DNA of 64,000 nucleotides from CAWBRT01 sp963814745 (GTDB lineage: Bacteria; Acidobacteriota; Terriglobia; Terriglobales; Acidobacteriaceae). The stretch spans positions 1 through 64,000 of the forward strand of contig CAWFEA010000006.1 in assembly GCA_963814745.1 (NCBI GenBank), given 5' to 3'. The position numbers and the translations under genes are program-made. The stretch's first letter is position 1, and each line of letters opens with the position of its first letter. The notes below the pieces were generated by a model, which made no database searches, was not told the origin of the DNA, and saw nothing but the letters and a program-made list of their open reading frames with translations. Positions 1 to 8,440 of this stretch are shown piece by piece.

Positions 1-182
1 TCAAGTCGGCCAGGGTTCAGCGATTCGTCGGTCCCAAACACCAGTTGGAAGAGGTGCCGTACTGCCTCCCGCTGCAGAGCGGACGCGGCGGTTGGCCACT
101 TGGACGCAAATTGGGCTTTGCGAAGATCGGGACGTCTTGTGCTGCACTTCACCAAATTGCCGACATCGCCGGGACCAAGTTC
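1..182 (-). other. Open frame running off the left edge, unidentified
   Basis: A minus-strand frame opens after a TGA at 183-185 and reads about 60 codons without a stop to position 1. Possible starts are TTG or GTG at 150-155. The translation has ordinary protein composition (for example REAVRHLFQLVFGTD) but I do not recognise a family, and no ribosome binding site is obvious. The rest of 1-350 shows nothing else I can name. It could be the start of a gene lying left of the window, or chance. Confidence 0.2.
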
Positions 183-350
183 TCAAATTCTGACAAAGTG
201 CCGCGCCCCTCACTTACTGTGAAAAATATTGTGGGGATTTTGTGGGACCAGCCAATGTCTCGTATTGCCATCAAAGGACTTACGCTGTCGCCTTCCGCTC
301 GAGCCGCTTATGCTAAGTTCTTTATTTGTCAATATCTTAGAGTCAACGCC

Positions 351-401
351 CGGCGATTCGTAATCGACAGGTCATCGGTTCAAGTCCGATCGTCGGCTCC
401 A
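351..401 (+). pseudogene. 3' half of tRNA-Thr (CGU anticodon), 5' half missing
   Basis: The stretch contains a 7-base anticodon loop TTCGTAA (anticodon CGT), a 5-base variable region AGGTC, a T-arm ATCGG-TTCAAGT-CCGAT, the acceptor 3' strand CGTCGGC, a discriminator T and an encoded CCA ending at 401. Upstream bases do not supply the expected 5' acceptor strand (GCCGACG) or a D-arm, and the anticodon stem has a G-A mismatch. It is therefore a truncated tRNA, not a working gene. An anticodon-to-3'-end fragment is what integrative elements using tRNA attachment sites commonly leave, so this may be an old integration scar. No integrase is visible nearby. Confidence 0.7.
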
Positions 402-425
402 GTAAGTTCTGATAATCCAAGAATA

Positions 426-455
426 TGCCCACCAGTCGCGGCGGGCATTGTTTTT
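426..455 (+). terminator. Intrinsic terminator behind the tRNA fragment
   Basis: TGCCC (426-430) pairs with GGGCA (443-447), extended by CC/GG across one mismatch, and is followed by TTGTTTTT. It has the layout of a tRNA terminator and sits 25 bases after the CCA, so it probably belonged to the original complete tRNA-Thr gene. Confidence 0.5.
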
Positions 456-472
456 GCCGCACGATGCCACGA

Positions 473-937
473 TCATTCAACGATGGCCACGGCGCGAACC
501 GGCGAACCGTCTGCTCCTTCAATGGGGAGCGGCAGTGCCAAAAACCGACAGCGCTGGGCGCCGATGCGATCCAGGTTCGTCAAGTACTCGATGACCGTGA
601 TTCCGACGGGGAAAAAAGCCTGATGCGTCGTATTGTCCTCGCGGGTTAAGCGCTTCTCCGGCTCGAAGGTCATCGTTCGGACGCAAAAATCCGGCGGGTA
701 ATCGTACCCAACGGCCTTGATCCGGCGGGAGATGAGCCACTCGCAAGCACTCTGGTCCGTGTAGGGCGCGTCGCGCCAGAACTGCTCGAGCTCAACACTC
801 ACCCGACGCGGCCAATCGGTGCGGAGGAGTACGATATCCCCCGTGCGCACGTGCTGCGCTTGCCGCTCGAGGTCTGCCGCGGTAACGGCTGCGTTGGCCG
901 TCACGTGGGTCAAATCCACGACCGCCGCCTCGCAGGA
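473..937 (-). pseudogene. Cyclase-family protein (kynurenine formamidase-like), 5'-truncated
   Basis: The frame encodes roughly the C-terminal 150 residues of the PF04199 cyclase family: VDLTHV, a GDIVLLRTDW block and a C-terminal FLALPLPIEGADGSPVRAVA block. Family members have about 200-260 residues and carry metal-binding HxGTHxDxPxH near the N-terminus; that part is absent. Homology stops at about 937, exactly where a plus-strand MmgE/PrpD tail relic begins, so a rearrangement removed the 5' end. GTG at 917-919 could start a 148-residue product, but it would lack the metal site. Treated as a broken gene. Confidence 0.6.
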
Positions 938-997
938 ATGGTCTGGAGGCTGGAGTCCCTGAGCGATGTTGGTGAACTCGTGCGTACGTGTACTTAA
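938..997 (+). pseudogene. Relic of an MmgE/PrpD gene 3' end
   Basis: Twenty codons from ATG 938 to TAA 995-997 match the last codons of the intact MmgE/PrpD gene ending at 5852, including the final LSDVGELVRTCT and stop. Only three residues differ and most nucleotide changes are silent. It is the tail of a second copy of the same gene, cut at 937/938 against the truncated cyclase. Confidence 0.75.
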
Positions 998-1028
998 TCG
1001 AGTTCGGAAGATGGTGCCGCAACAGATA

Positions 1029-1112
1029 ACATTACGCCCAACGCGATCGCGCCCGCGTTGATCAGAGCCGAGATGGTGACGAGTAATCTGAATGTAAGCC
1101 CTGAGCGCCTTT
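1029..1112 (+). pseudogene. Relic of an SDR gene segment
   Basis: The bases encode a stretch matching the intact SDR at about 6456-6539: NAIAPALIR, then EMVTSN, then a SP-E/D-R block. Only about 30 bases separate it from the MmgE/PrpD relic, whereas the intact pair has about 600 bases between the same points. A duplicate MmgE/PrpD-SDR pair has therefore lost most of its length here. No start or stop is preserved. Confidence 0.7.
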
Positions 1113-1202
1113 GTTCAAAATGCCAGGTTTGGGCTTGCAAAACCGGTTGCCAGCAGTACAATTTGGGCGATTCAGGATTGAATCGAAAGAGAATTCCTGT
1201 TT

Positions 1203-1982
1203 ATGGCTTTCTGCATAGATTGCGGGCAGCAGATAGAAGCTGGTGCGAACTTCTGTAATGCATGCGGCAAAAAAGTCTCAGGAACCACCGATTCAACCGT
1301 CGCCGCAGCGGGAGCGGCAACAGCACCCGCCACCGTGCCACCAGCCCGCGAAGTGAAGCCTCCTCGTGCAGAAGGGCGTTCGAAAAATGTTCTCATCGTC
1401 TCCGCTGTACTTGGTCTCATCGGGTTGGCCGTGATGTTCGCTATCTTTATAGACTCTTTCAGTCCAAAGGTTTCTGTTGGCGGGCAGCAGCATTTTGAAG
1501 AGCGGGCGCGATGGAGGGCAAGTGTTAAAGGAAGCCCGCAAAGGATGAGCGATACACTCGCTAAGTTTGATCGAACCGCTGCACGCCCTGACCTGCAAGC
1601 GTATCGCAGTTCTCTCACAAATGCGCGTAAACTTTGTGTCGCGATCTATCACGAGGCGCATCCACTCGTTCAAAAAGCCGCTGAGAAAAATGAACTCTCA
1701 GATGCAGAGTTCCTTGAAGCAGACAATTACTTTTGGATCGAAGGCAATGCAATCGAGACACTGGCTCAGCTCCAAGATGTTTTTGACATAAAGACGCAGG
1801 CGTCTCCGGAACATTTTGCGCGTACCGGATATTTGCGGGATAGCGTTGCGGATTGGATAAAAAAGACCGACATTCAGATCGAGAAAGTTCAGCGCACGCT
1901 GGATACCTATGCCGCCGATCCGCACGCCATTCAGCTTTATGGTGAACAACCGACTACCCTCCAATCACGCTTAAATCACTAG
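1203..1982 (+). CDS. Zinc-ribbon, single-pass membrane protein of unknown function
   Basis: The 259-residue product begins with a zinc ribbon (C4, C7, C18, C21), then an Ala/Pro-rich linker and one membrane segment near residues 63-85. A hydrophilic C-terminal domain of about 170 residues, probably helical, follows with no recognisable motif. The layout is that of the broad group of membrane proteins with an N-terminal zinc-ribbon domain. The ribbon would face the cytoplasm. The next gene starts 5 bases after the stop, so the two may be co-transcribed. Function is not known. Confidence 0.7.
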   Translation: MAFCIDCGQQIEAGANFCNACGKKVSGTTDSTVAAAGAATAPATVPPAREVKPPRAEGRSKNVLIVSAVLGLIGLAVMFAIFIDSFSPKVSVGGQQHFEERARWRASVKGSPQRMSDTLAKFDRTAARPDLQAYRSSLTNARKLCVAIYHEAHPLVQKAAEKNELSDAEFLEADNYFWIEGNAIETLAQLQDVFDIKTQASPEHFARTGYLRDSVADWIKKTDIQIEKVQRTLDTYAADPHAIQLYGEQPTTLQSRLNH

Positions 1983-1987
1983 CGATA

Positions 1988-2407
1988 TTGGCCGAGTTGG
2001 AAGAAAAGAGATTCTTCAGCCACAATCCTCACCTCAACCGGCCTTATCGTAACCGTTTGCTAGCTGTAGCCTTGTGTCAGGGAGCCGCGCTTCAGTACCT
2101 CGGGCGTGGACGTGGTGTCAACGATTTCGATGTCCATTTCTTTTACCGTCAGAACCCAAACAAGCCGCGCCTCTCACGCGCTGTTAAGCGAATCCGTGCC
2201 ACCGTTGGATCGTTTCACAATGTCCCCGTGGACTTTATCAGGACCGTGATTCCATTAAAACTGTGCTCACCTCGGCAGAGAGATGACGTGGTACTTTTGC
2301 AGGAGTTTTTGCGGAAAGCACCGACCGCCAACGCGAGATATCTTGCGGAGAAGGGTGTGATTGGTTTGTCGCCAGCCAAGCTATTTGGCAAGACAATTTG
2401 GAAATGA
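1988..2407 (+). CDS. Hypothetical protein, nucleotidyltransferase-like
   Basis: A 139-residue protein with a possible TTG start 5 bases after the preceding stop. It contains ALCQGAALQYL, then NDFDVHFFY with a D-x-D pair, and a later VDFIRTVIP strand. This pattern recalls small nucleotidyltransferase-fold proteins in which the D-x-D binds metal and a later strand carries the third acidic residue. Assignment rests on motif resemblance only. It ends just before a tRNA-like relic and the truncated TRAP gene. Confidence 0.5.
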   Translation: MAELEEKRFFSHNPHLNRPYRNRLLAVALCQGAALQYLGRGRGVNDFDVHFFYRQNPNKPRLSRAVKRIRATVGSFHNVPVDFIRTVIPLKLCSPRQRDDVVLLQEFLRKAPTANARYLAEKGVIGLSPAKLFGKTIWK

Positions 2408-2410
2408 AAC

Positions 2411-2458
2411 GCAGTTGGTAAAGCGGCTGAACCGCACGATTCGAGTGCCCTTCGCCGT
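2411..2458 (+). pseudogene. Possible tRNA relic lacking the anticodon arm
   Basis: CAGTTGGTAAAGCGGCTGA resembles a D-arm plus the start of an anticodon stem. About ten bases later ATTCGAGTGCCC resembles a T-loop and its 3' side. The anticodon loop is missing and the T-stem does not pair. It lies directly beside the broken 3' end of the TRAP binding-protein gene. The resemblance is short and could be chance. Confidence 0.2.
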
Positions 2459-2462
2459 TGAA

Positions 2463-3308
2463 CTAGACGATACGAACCGTTTTATCCTGTTCGCGGTTGT
2501 ACTTGCGCTCCCAGTTCGCGGCTTCCTGCAAGCAGTCGTGAAGGATTTTCTGGTACTCCGGCTTGAGATCCTGGTACTTCTTGAGGTTCATCACTACGTC
2601 GGCCGCAGTATAAGCGTGATACATGAGCGAGAAGTATTTCTGGACTTCATAGAACTTCATATCATGGGTGTGGGCGATGAGGTTCTCCTGCCCATCCACC
2701 GTACCCGTACTCAGCGCAAGGTACACCTCGGTGATGGGCATGGGCACGGGGTTCGCGCCCAGGATGCGGAAGGCCTGGATGTGTGCCGGATTGGGCGTGG
2801 TGCGTATCCGCAATCCCTTCAAATCCGCGGGGACTTTAATCGGCCGTTTGTTGTTTGAAATATTTCGGAATCCGATCTCCAGGATGCCGAGAGGCTTCAT
2901 ACCATGCTTCTCAAGGGCACTCCGGACCTCGACGCCAATCGGGCCGTCAAGGACCTTGTAGGCATGGTCGAAGTTGCGGAAGAGGTACGGCAGATCGAAG
3001 AGGTTTAGTTCGGGCGCGATGGTGGTGTAAAACGGATTGCCCGTCATGGCAATGTTGACCGTCCCCAGCCTCACTCCGTCCAGGATCTGCATGTCATTGC
3101 CGAGCTGGCCCGCGGGAAATACCTGAATCTGGACCGCGTTGTTGGTCCGCTCAGCGACGCTCTTGGCAAACCGCTCCACGGCCAAACTCTGCGCATCGGT
3201 CGGCGAGATGGTGTGGGCATAGCGCAATTTCACCTGGGCCTCAGCCGTCTGCATGATGCCAAGCAAGCACAGGACAAGGACTGCTACCTGCGAAAACCTT
3301 TTCAACAT
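2463..3308 (-). CDS. TRAP transporter substrate-binding protein (DctP family), C-terminally shortened
   Basis: It starts with a clear Sec signal peptide (hydrophobic residues 7-19, cleavage near AEA-Q) and continues with DctP features: LRYAHTISPTDAQSLA, FPAGQLGND, the RIRTTPNPAH block with the conserved carboxylate-binding Arg, and a STGTVDGQEN block. Periplasmic TRAP proteins bind organic acids and hand them to DctQM permeases. This one has 281 residues against the usual 320-340; it stops at TVRIV, so the last helices are missing. No DctQ or DctM gene is present. It is likely a non-functional remnant, with a broken GntR gene upstream. Confidence 0.8.
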   Translation of the reverse strand: MLKRFSQVAVLVLCLLGIMQTAEAQVKLRYAHTISPTDAQSLAVERFAKSVAERTNNAVQIQVFPAGQLGNDMQILDGVRLGTVNIAMTGNPFYTTIAPELNLFDLPYLFRNFDHAYKVLDGPIGVEVRSALEKHGMKPLGILEIGFRNISNNKRPIKVPADLKGLRIRTTPNPAHIQAFRILGANPVPMPITEVYLALSTGTVDGQENLIAHTHDMKFYEVQKYFSLMYHAYTAADVVMNLKKYQDLKPEYQKILHDCLQEAANWERKYNREQDKTVRIV

Positions 3309-3333
3309 CGCCTGCCTCCTTTTGATTTCTTCG

Positions 3334-4147
3334 TCATCGCGTGCCTACTACTTTCGGTCGTCGCGCCGGTTTCACGGTTTTCCGCGAGCGCGGCAACGCC
3401 TCGGACCGCACATCGGATCGCCCGTGGACGCCGCCGCCTTTGACAGCAATCTCAGAACGCGCCGCCACCTTCTCGCCGGGAACGGCGCCGGCGTGCAGGG
3501 TTGGCAGAAGGCGAGAAATGCTGAAACGGTTGTGCTTCACCAACAACTCCTCTACCCGTTCAGCATCTCGCGTCCGTAGCGCCGCCAAAATTTCTTTGTG
3601 CTCCTCGAGCGTAAATTGGGCGATGTCTTTTTGGCTCAGCGCCATCACCCGATAGCGATACGAGCGGTTCCACAGCCGGTGGGCGACCGTTTCCAATTCG
3701 GAATTGCCGCAGGACGCGTAAATCACGTAGTGAAACTCAGAATGCGCACAGACCAGTTCGTCGATGTCGCCGTCAGGTGTGAGCTTCTCGGTGCGATCAA
3801 CAATAGCCTGCAGGCGAGCGAGCTCTTCGGCGCTGATTCTTTCGCAGGCCAGACGGTGACTATAGCTGTCCAGGACGGCGCGAAGCTCGAAGATGTTCCT
3901 CAGCTTCTTCGAGCGTCATGGAGACAACGCGCATGCCTTTTCGGGAGGCGGTCTCCACCAGGCCTTCAGTCTCCACCCGGGTCAGCGCATCCCGAATCGG
4001 GGCGCGGCTCACGCCCAATTGTCTGGCTAACTCATCTTGATTGAGCCGTGCTCCCGGTTCTAATTTTCCGTGAAGAATGGCGTCCCTGCAGCTCCCGGTA
4101 CACTAGTTCTCCCATCTTTCGAAATTCGAGGGCTTTGAGCTTCATGT
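3334..4147 (-). pseudogene. GntR/FadR-family regulator with two frameshifts
   Basis: Read across frames, the region encodes a full FadR-subfamily regulator: MKLKALEF start at 4147, a winged helix (LARQLGVSRAPIRDALTRVE) and an FCD effector domain (LRAVLDSYSHRLACERIS, then AHSEFHYVIYASCGN). The frame changes near 4081-4087 and near 3891-3902, each a one-base-type shift. An Arg/Lys-rich C-terminal tail of about 60 residues is unusual. It lies directly upstream of the TRAP binding protein on the same strand and probably once controlled it. It is either a decayed gene or a gene with two sequence errors. Confidence 0.75.
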
Positions 4148-4373
4148 TTATTTTCGTATACGGTAGGCGAATAAAATCTCACATGCCGGAGTTCGTGTCA
4201 AGAAAACATCTGACTTACGCAAAAATCCGCAGCAACGATGCATGTGCTTGATAAGAATCCGTTTGCGTCCCTTGAGTCCCATTCAGATACCAGGTCGTTG
4301 CAAATTCAGTGATGAGCGATAGAATGCCAGTCATTCAGGTCGCAAGACTTTACTTTATCGGAGGTTGAAGCAG

Positions 4374-5852
4374 ATGCCCCTAAATCGGCGTGAGTGGATG
4401 GGCTTGGCGTTGGCGGGGATCGGAGCTTGTAATTTGAATGCGTCAACAAAAACCGACAATCCCGCACTTTCTACCAGTCCGGAAACGGGTAAAAACTACG
4501 GCGCTGCGGTGTTGGGGTTAGGGATAACGACTGCGTTTGCTCAATTTATCGCCAACCTGCGATACGAAGACCTTCCGCCGGAAGCGGTACATGAGGCGAA
4601 GCGAGCCGTGCTTGATTGGATGGGTTGTGCGGCAGCGGGCAGCCATTATCCGACTGTGCAGACGCTGCTGGCGACCTTCGAGGAAATGGGCTCTGCCCGG
4701 ACTGCGACCGTTTTGGGTTACGGTGGCCGCAAGCTCAGTCTACTTGACACAGCCGTCGTCAATGGTCAGATGGGACACATACTGGATTTTGATGATACCC
4801 ATCTCGGGGGCGTTATTCTCCACACCAGCACGGCAACGTTACCCGCGCTATTTGCCATTGGTGAGACTCAGAAAAAGTCCGGGCGCGATTTGATCGTGGC
4901 GCTGGCTGCTGCCTTTGAATCGGGTATCCGGGTCGGACAGGCCGCACCTCGCCATCATTACGGCGGCTGGCATTTGACGGGGACGTTGGGAACGGTTGCG
5001 GCAACCGGTGGGGCGGCGAAACTGGTTGGGCTCAATGCCCAGCAGACCACGTTTGCGTTGGGAATTGGGTGCACCCAGGCAGCGGGAATGCAGCAGAACC
5101 GGGGAAGCGATTGCAAGTCTTTCCATGCTGGAAAGTCTGCGTACCACGGCGTACTGGCGGCAATGTTGGCGTCCAAGGGCTTCAATAGTTCTCCCGAAAT
5201 ACTTGAGGGCAGTTTGGGCTTCACCAAGGTTTATAGTTCGACGCAAAACAATGCCGCGATCACTGAAGCTCTGGGACGGAAATGGATGATCACCGGAAAC
5301 GGCTACAAGCCGTACGCCTGTGGAGTGGTCTTGCATCCATTGATTGATGCGACGATAAAGGCGTCTCGCACAGTCCAAATTGCGGCTTCCGATGTCGCTC
5401 GACTCCAAGTTCTGGTTCATCCTGATGTCATTCGCATCACCGGAATCGATACGCCCGGGTCAGGGTTAATGTCTAAATTCAGCGCCAACCATGCCGCCGC
5501 AGTCGCTTATATTGACCAGGCTGCCGGCGTGGCACAGTTCTCCAATGAGCGCTCCGCCGACCCGGCGGTTCAGGCGTTTCGCAGACTGGTTGTGATCAAA
5601 CCCATGCCGAACTTCCGGCTCGATCAGGCGACAGCAGAGGTTCAGAGCAGGTCTGGCGTCATCCGTGAAGCGCAAATCGAGCATGCCACAGGTACGGTCA
5701 GCAACCCAATGTCAGACGATGCCATCAGAGACAAATTCCTCGGCAATGCCGCCAGCACAATCGGAGAAGCAAATGCACGCCGCCTCGTTGAAATGGTCTG
5801 GAAGTTAGACTCGCTGAGCGATGTCGGTGAACTCGTGCGTACGTGTACGTAA
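4374..5852 (+). CDS. MmgE/PrpD family protein with Tat-type lipoprotein signal
   Basis: The 492-residue product carries the MmgE/PrpD fold: LDWMGCAAAG near residue 80, DFDDTH, an AFESGIRVG block and the KPYACGVVLHP motif. The family includes 2-methylcitrate dehydratase, cis-aconitate decarboxylase and many uncharacterised dehydratases or isomerases. ATG 4374 is chosen because GGAGG lies 9 bases upstream (4360-4364); the upstream TTG at 4365 abuts that site. The N-terminus NRREWMGLALAGIGAC looks like a twin-arginine signal followed by a lipobox Cys, which is unexpected for a normally cytosolic family. An SDR gene follows on the same strand. Confidence 0.85.
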   Translation: MPLNRREWMGLALAGIGACNLNASTKTDNPALSTSPETGKNYGAAVLGLGITTAFAQFIANLRYEDLPPEAVHEAKRAVLDWMGCAAAGSHYPTVQTLLATFEEMGSARTATVLGYGGRKLSLLDTAVVNGQMGHILDFDDTHLGGVILHTSTATLPALFAIGETQKKSGRDLIVALAAAFESGIRVGQAAPRHHYGGWHLTGTLGTVAATGGAAKLVGLNAQQTTFALGIGCTQAAGMQQNRGSDCKSFHAGKSAYHGVLAAMLASKGFNSSPEILEGSLGFTKVYSSTQNNAAITEALGRKWMITGNGYKPYACGVVLHPLIDATIKASRTVQIAASDVARLQVLVHPDVIRITGIDTPGSGLMSKFSANHAAAVAYIDQAAGVAQFSNERSADPAVQAFRRLVVIKPMPNFRLDQATAEVQSRSGVIREAQIEHATGTVSNPMSDDAIRDKFLGNAASTIGEANARRLVEMVWKLDSLSDVGELVRTCT

Positions 5853-5924
5853 TCGATGCTAACCGAAGGCTGATTGGGCACGGGGAATTCGTCTCTGTCC
5901 CCACTCAGTCGTATGATGTTTCCC

Positions 5925-6656
5925 ATGGAAGATCTGAAGAATCGAGTTGCCCTTGTAACTGGCGGGAGCCGCGGGATCGGGGCAGGGATCGCCGTCGCCC
6001 TGGCTCGGGCCGGTGCAGATGTGGCCGTGAACTATCGCCAGAGAGCCGATGCCGCCAATACGGTCTGCGGCGAAATCACCGCCCTCGGGCGAAAGGCACT
6101 GGCGGTGCAGGCGGACGTGTCGGTTGCCGCCGAGGTCAAGCGCATGGTGACAGACGTTGAAACACGACTTGGCCCAGTGGACATCCTCGTCAACAACGCA
6201 GGAATCGCCCATCCGCGCAAGTTGGAGGAGATTGCCGAAGCGGAGTGGGACGAAGTGCTCGCCGTCAATCTGAAGTCGGTGTTTCTGGTGACCCAGGCAG
6301 TGGTTGGCGGGATGCGAAAACGGAAGTGGGGGCGCATCATCAACCTGTCCTCGGTCGCGGCACGGACGGGCGGCATTATAGGGGCGCACTATGCGGCTTC
6401 GAAAGCCGGAATTTTAGGGCTGACACACTCGTGTGCGGCCGCATTCGCCAAGGAAGGCATTACGGCCAATGCTATCGCACCGGCATTGATCAGAACCGAG
6501 ATGGTGACAAGTAATCCTAATGCAAGCCCTGACCGCATTCCCATGGGACGTTTTGGTTCTGTCGATGAGGTAGGGACTATCGCGGTGATGCTTGCCACGA
6601 ATAATTACGTCAACGGGCAGACGATTAACGCGGACGGTGGATACTATATGACCTAG
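5925..6656 (+). CDS. Short-chain dehydrogenase/reductase, FabG-like
   Basis: A 243-residue classical SDR: cofactor motif TGGSRGIG at 12-19, NNAG at 90-93, catalytic S143, Y156 and K160, and a C-terminal NADGGYYMT end typical of FabG-like 3-ketoacyl or sugar-alcohol dehydrogenases. The start is taken at ATG 5925, which gives the usual short N-terminus; ATG 5913 or 5916 are alternatives. It lies 72 bases after the MmgE/PrpD gene, and the same pair is echoed as relics at 938-1112, so the two genes are a lasting unit. The substrate cannot be read from sequence. Confidence 0.88.
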   Translation: MEDLKNRVALVTGGSRGIGAGIAVALARAGADVAVNYRQRADAANTVCGEITALGRKALAVQADVSVAAEVKRMVTDVETRLGPVDILVNNAGIAHPRKLEEIAEAEWDEVLAVNLKSVFLVTQAVVGGMRKRKWGRIINLSSVAARTGGIIGAHYAASKAGILGLTHSCAAAFAKEGITANAIAPALIRTEMVTSNPNASPDRIPMGRFGSVDEVGTIAVMLATNNYVNGQTINADGGYYMT

Positions 6657-6671
6657 CCGCGGGAGGACAAA

Positions 6672-7160
6672 ATGCGTGAGCCGCTGTTGACGTCCGCTGG
6701 TGGCTTCCTTCTGCACAGCATGGCCGCCCTGCTCGGCTGCGGATTATGCGCTGACTTCGCGGGAGTGCTACTCGTGCGGGCGACTGGCTTTGACCCGGCT
6801 TCCAGCAGCTCCAATCTCTTAATGTGGTATAGCCCATTTATCTGGTGGGCTGGACTGTTGCTCGGGCTCATCGTGAATTGGCGTTCACGCAGTTCCGTGG
6901 CGTGCTTAACATGGGTGTCAGGCGCGCTGTTCCTGGCGTTGGTTGTAGCAGATTTTTTTTGGATAACTCGTAGCTGGGATCGCACGATAGCGGATGTTTT
7001 TCCTTTATTGCAGGGAGAACACAGCCCCGATGATGCGCTTGGCATCAACCAGCTATTCTTTGTCTGGCCCGCGATGAACTCGTTCACATACTCAATCGGA
7101 GCGAGCATTCCGCTGCTCCTTGGCAGTACCAGGGCGCGTGAGCACATCTCGCGGCGATGA
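6672..7160 (+). CDS. Hypothetical multi-pass membrane protein
   Basis: A 162-residue product with about four hydrophobic segments (near residues 9-35, 50-68, 75-98 and 125-148) and short polar loops. No family motif is recognisable. The start ATG follows GGGAGGAC with proper spacing, which supports translation. It lies just behind the SDR gene but nothing links their function. Its stop overlaps the beginning of a DNA ligase relic. Confidence 0.55.
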   Translation: MREPLLTSAGGFLLHSMAALLGCGLCADFAGVLLVRATGFDPASSSSNLLMWYSPFIWWAGLLLGLIVNWRSRSSVACLTWVSGALFLALVVADFFWITRSWDRTIADVFPLLQGEHSPDDALGINQLFFVWPAMNSFTYSIGASIPLLLGSTRAREHISRR

Positions 7161-7317
7161 GTTTTCTTGCTGAACTCCGTGCCCGGTCGGCGGTTCTGGA
7201 CGGCGAAATCGTCAGCCTCGACCGCAACCGCAAAACCCAATTTTGAGACCTGCTGTTCCGACGAGAGAGGAATCGCGGTTTTACGCCCTTGATCAACTCC
7301 GAACTGAGGATTGCGGT
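7160..7317 (+). pseudogene. ATP-dependent DNA ligase (LigD-type) relic
   Basis: Two frames together encode a fragment typical of the ligase domain of LigD or LigC. FLAELRARSAVLDGEIVSLD comes first, where the family has VLDGEIV after the nucleotidylated-lysine region. It then reads DLLFRR and, one frame over, SRFYALDQLRTED, where the family has PRFYAFDLL. An in-frame TGA and a frameshift interrupt it, and both ends of the roughly 300-residue domain are gone. This is a dead fragment of a non-homologous end-joining ligase gene. Confidence 0.65.
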
Positions 7318-7374
7318 ATGATCATGTCGGTAATCTAGTCAACCGCGAGTTTTCAGGGCGCCACGAGGCGGAAT

Positions 7375-7761
7375 TTGACGAAGCAACTGTGTGCCGCGCT
7401 ACTGTTGTTGCTGCTGGCGGTAAGCAGCTTTGGAAAGAATCCGCCTGCCATAAAAGACCCCATGAAACTAGTAGGAAAGAAAGTCAAAGTAGGCAATATT
7501 CCGCTATGCCAGCCCGGAACCAATAAAGCTGATCTTGCCCATGCGGGGAAGCAGGCCACCGTAGTTTCCGCGAAGCCCAATACGATGCCGGCGATGTCAC
7601 CGGCATTTACCAGCCGGCTGACTCCGGAGGCGCGTGCCTTGCTTGAGGATCAACAGAAAGCAGCCATATTGCTGTTGCAGTTTGAAGACGGCACGAAACT
7701 CGATACCTGCACTCCGATTGGGCCACAGGGGCTGTCAGTTTATCTCGAGCTTGTGCGCTGA
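7375..7761 (+). CDS. Small secreted protein of unknown function
   Basis: The 128-residue product has an N-terminal signal peptide (KQ, then CAALLLLLLAVSSFG) and a mature part rich in polar residues with two cysteines, consistent with an exported protein. TTG 7375 is used as start; AGGCGG lies about 8 bases upstream. No family is recognised. After its stop, 7762-8025 holds nothing I can identify. Confidence 0.5.
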   Translation: MTKQLCAALLLLLLAVSSFGKNPPAIKDPMKLVGKKVKVGNIPLCQPGTNKADLAHAGKQATVVSAKPNTMPAMSPAFTSRLTPEARALLEDQQKAAILLLQFEDGTKLDTCTPIGPQGLSVYLELVR

Positions 7762-8025
7762 CAGGCCCCGAAGCCGATTTCTCTCGGGCGCGCCCCAATT
7801 CGTTGCGTTGTGACCAGATTCACCCGGTTGCTCAGTTCGAACCGCCGTATGAGGTTTATCTGCGATCAACCGTTCGTCGCTCAACACGGGTACGCATACT
7901 TCAATGAGATCCGCAAACACGGCTACGGAGCTACCCGATCACGAGGGCTGCTCACTTTAACCGAGAGCGGGGGCGAGCAGCCATGAGCGGGCGGTCGAGA
8001 ACTCCGGGACAGAAAGCGTCTTGCA

Positions 8026-8232
8026 CTACTCAGAGTCCGAGTTGGAATCAGGGGCTGGAGTCGTCGGCTCAGACTGCGGAGCAGTCTGCTGATCCGTTGA
8101 CGGAGCGACCTTCTCTTCGGACTGGGTGGTGGGCTGGTCTGAATCACTCGTGTTTTCGGTTTGTGCCTGTGCACCCATGACAAAGCCGAAGACCAGAATG
8201 GTCCCAAGCGCAAGAACACGAATTGGCTTCAT
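8026..8232 (-). CDS. Small secreted low-complexity protein
   Basis: A 68-residue protein with a good signal peptide (MKPIRVLALGTILVFGFVMG, cleavage near AQA-Q) followed by a Ser/Thr/Gln/Glu/Pro-rich mature part without cysteines. GGAGG lies about 11 bases before the start. Low-complexity exported peptides like this are common and cannot be assigned a role. It is separate from the secreted gene at 8441-9097 on the same strand. Confidence 0.5.
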   Translation of the reverse strand: MKPIRVLALGTILVFGFVMGAQAQTENTSDSDQPTTQSEEKVAPSTDQQTAPQSEPTTPAPDSNSDSE

Positions 8233-8440
8233 TTGGTGTAGCTTACCTCCGAGCTACTGGATGAAGTGTGAACAGCCGAAGTTGTCTAACTCTCCCTGTT
8301 TGATTTCGAAATTGACAAAAATTTTACGTACCGATCTTACGAAGTCGTACCGTTGGCAAACTTATTTCTCTCGTCGGCACTTGCCTGATACTCCCTGTGC
8401 GGATCGTACGGGCGCTCGTTAGCGCATCCTAAGTTAGAAT

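Noticed and set aside
7762..8025. Possible transposase or ligase continuation after the secreted-protein gene
   Set aside because: Translated frames on both strands give short, stop-interrupted peptides without any recognisable motif.
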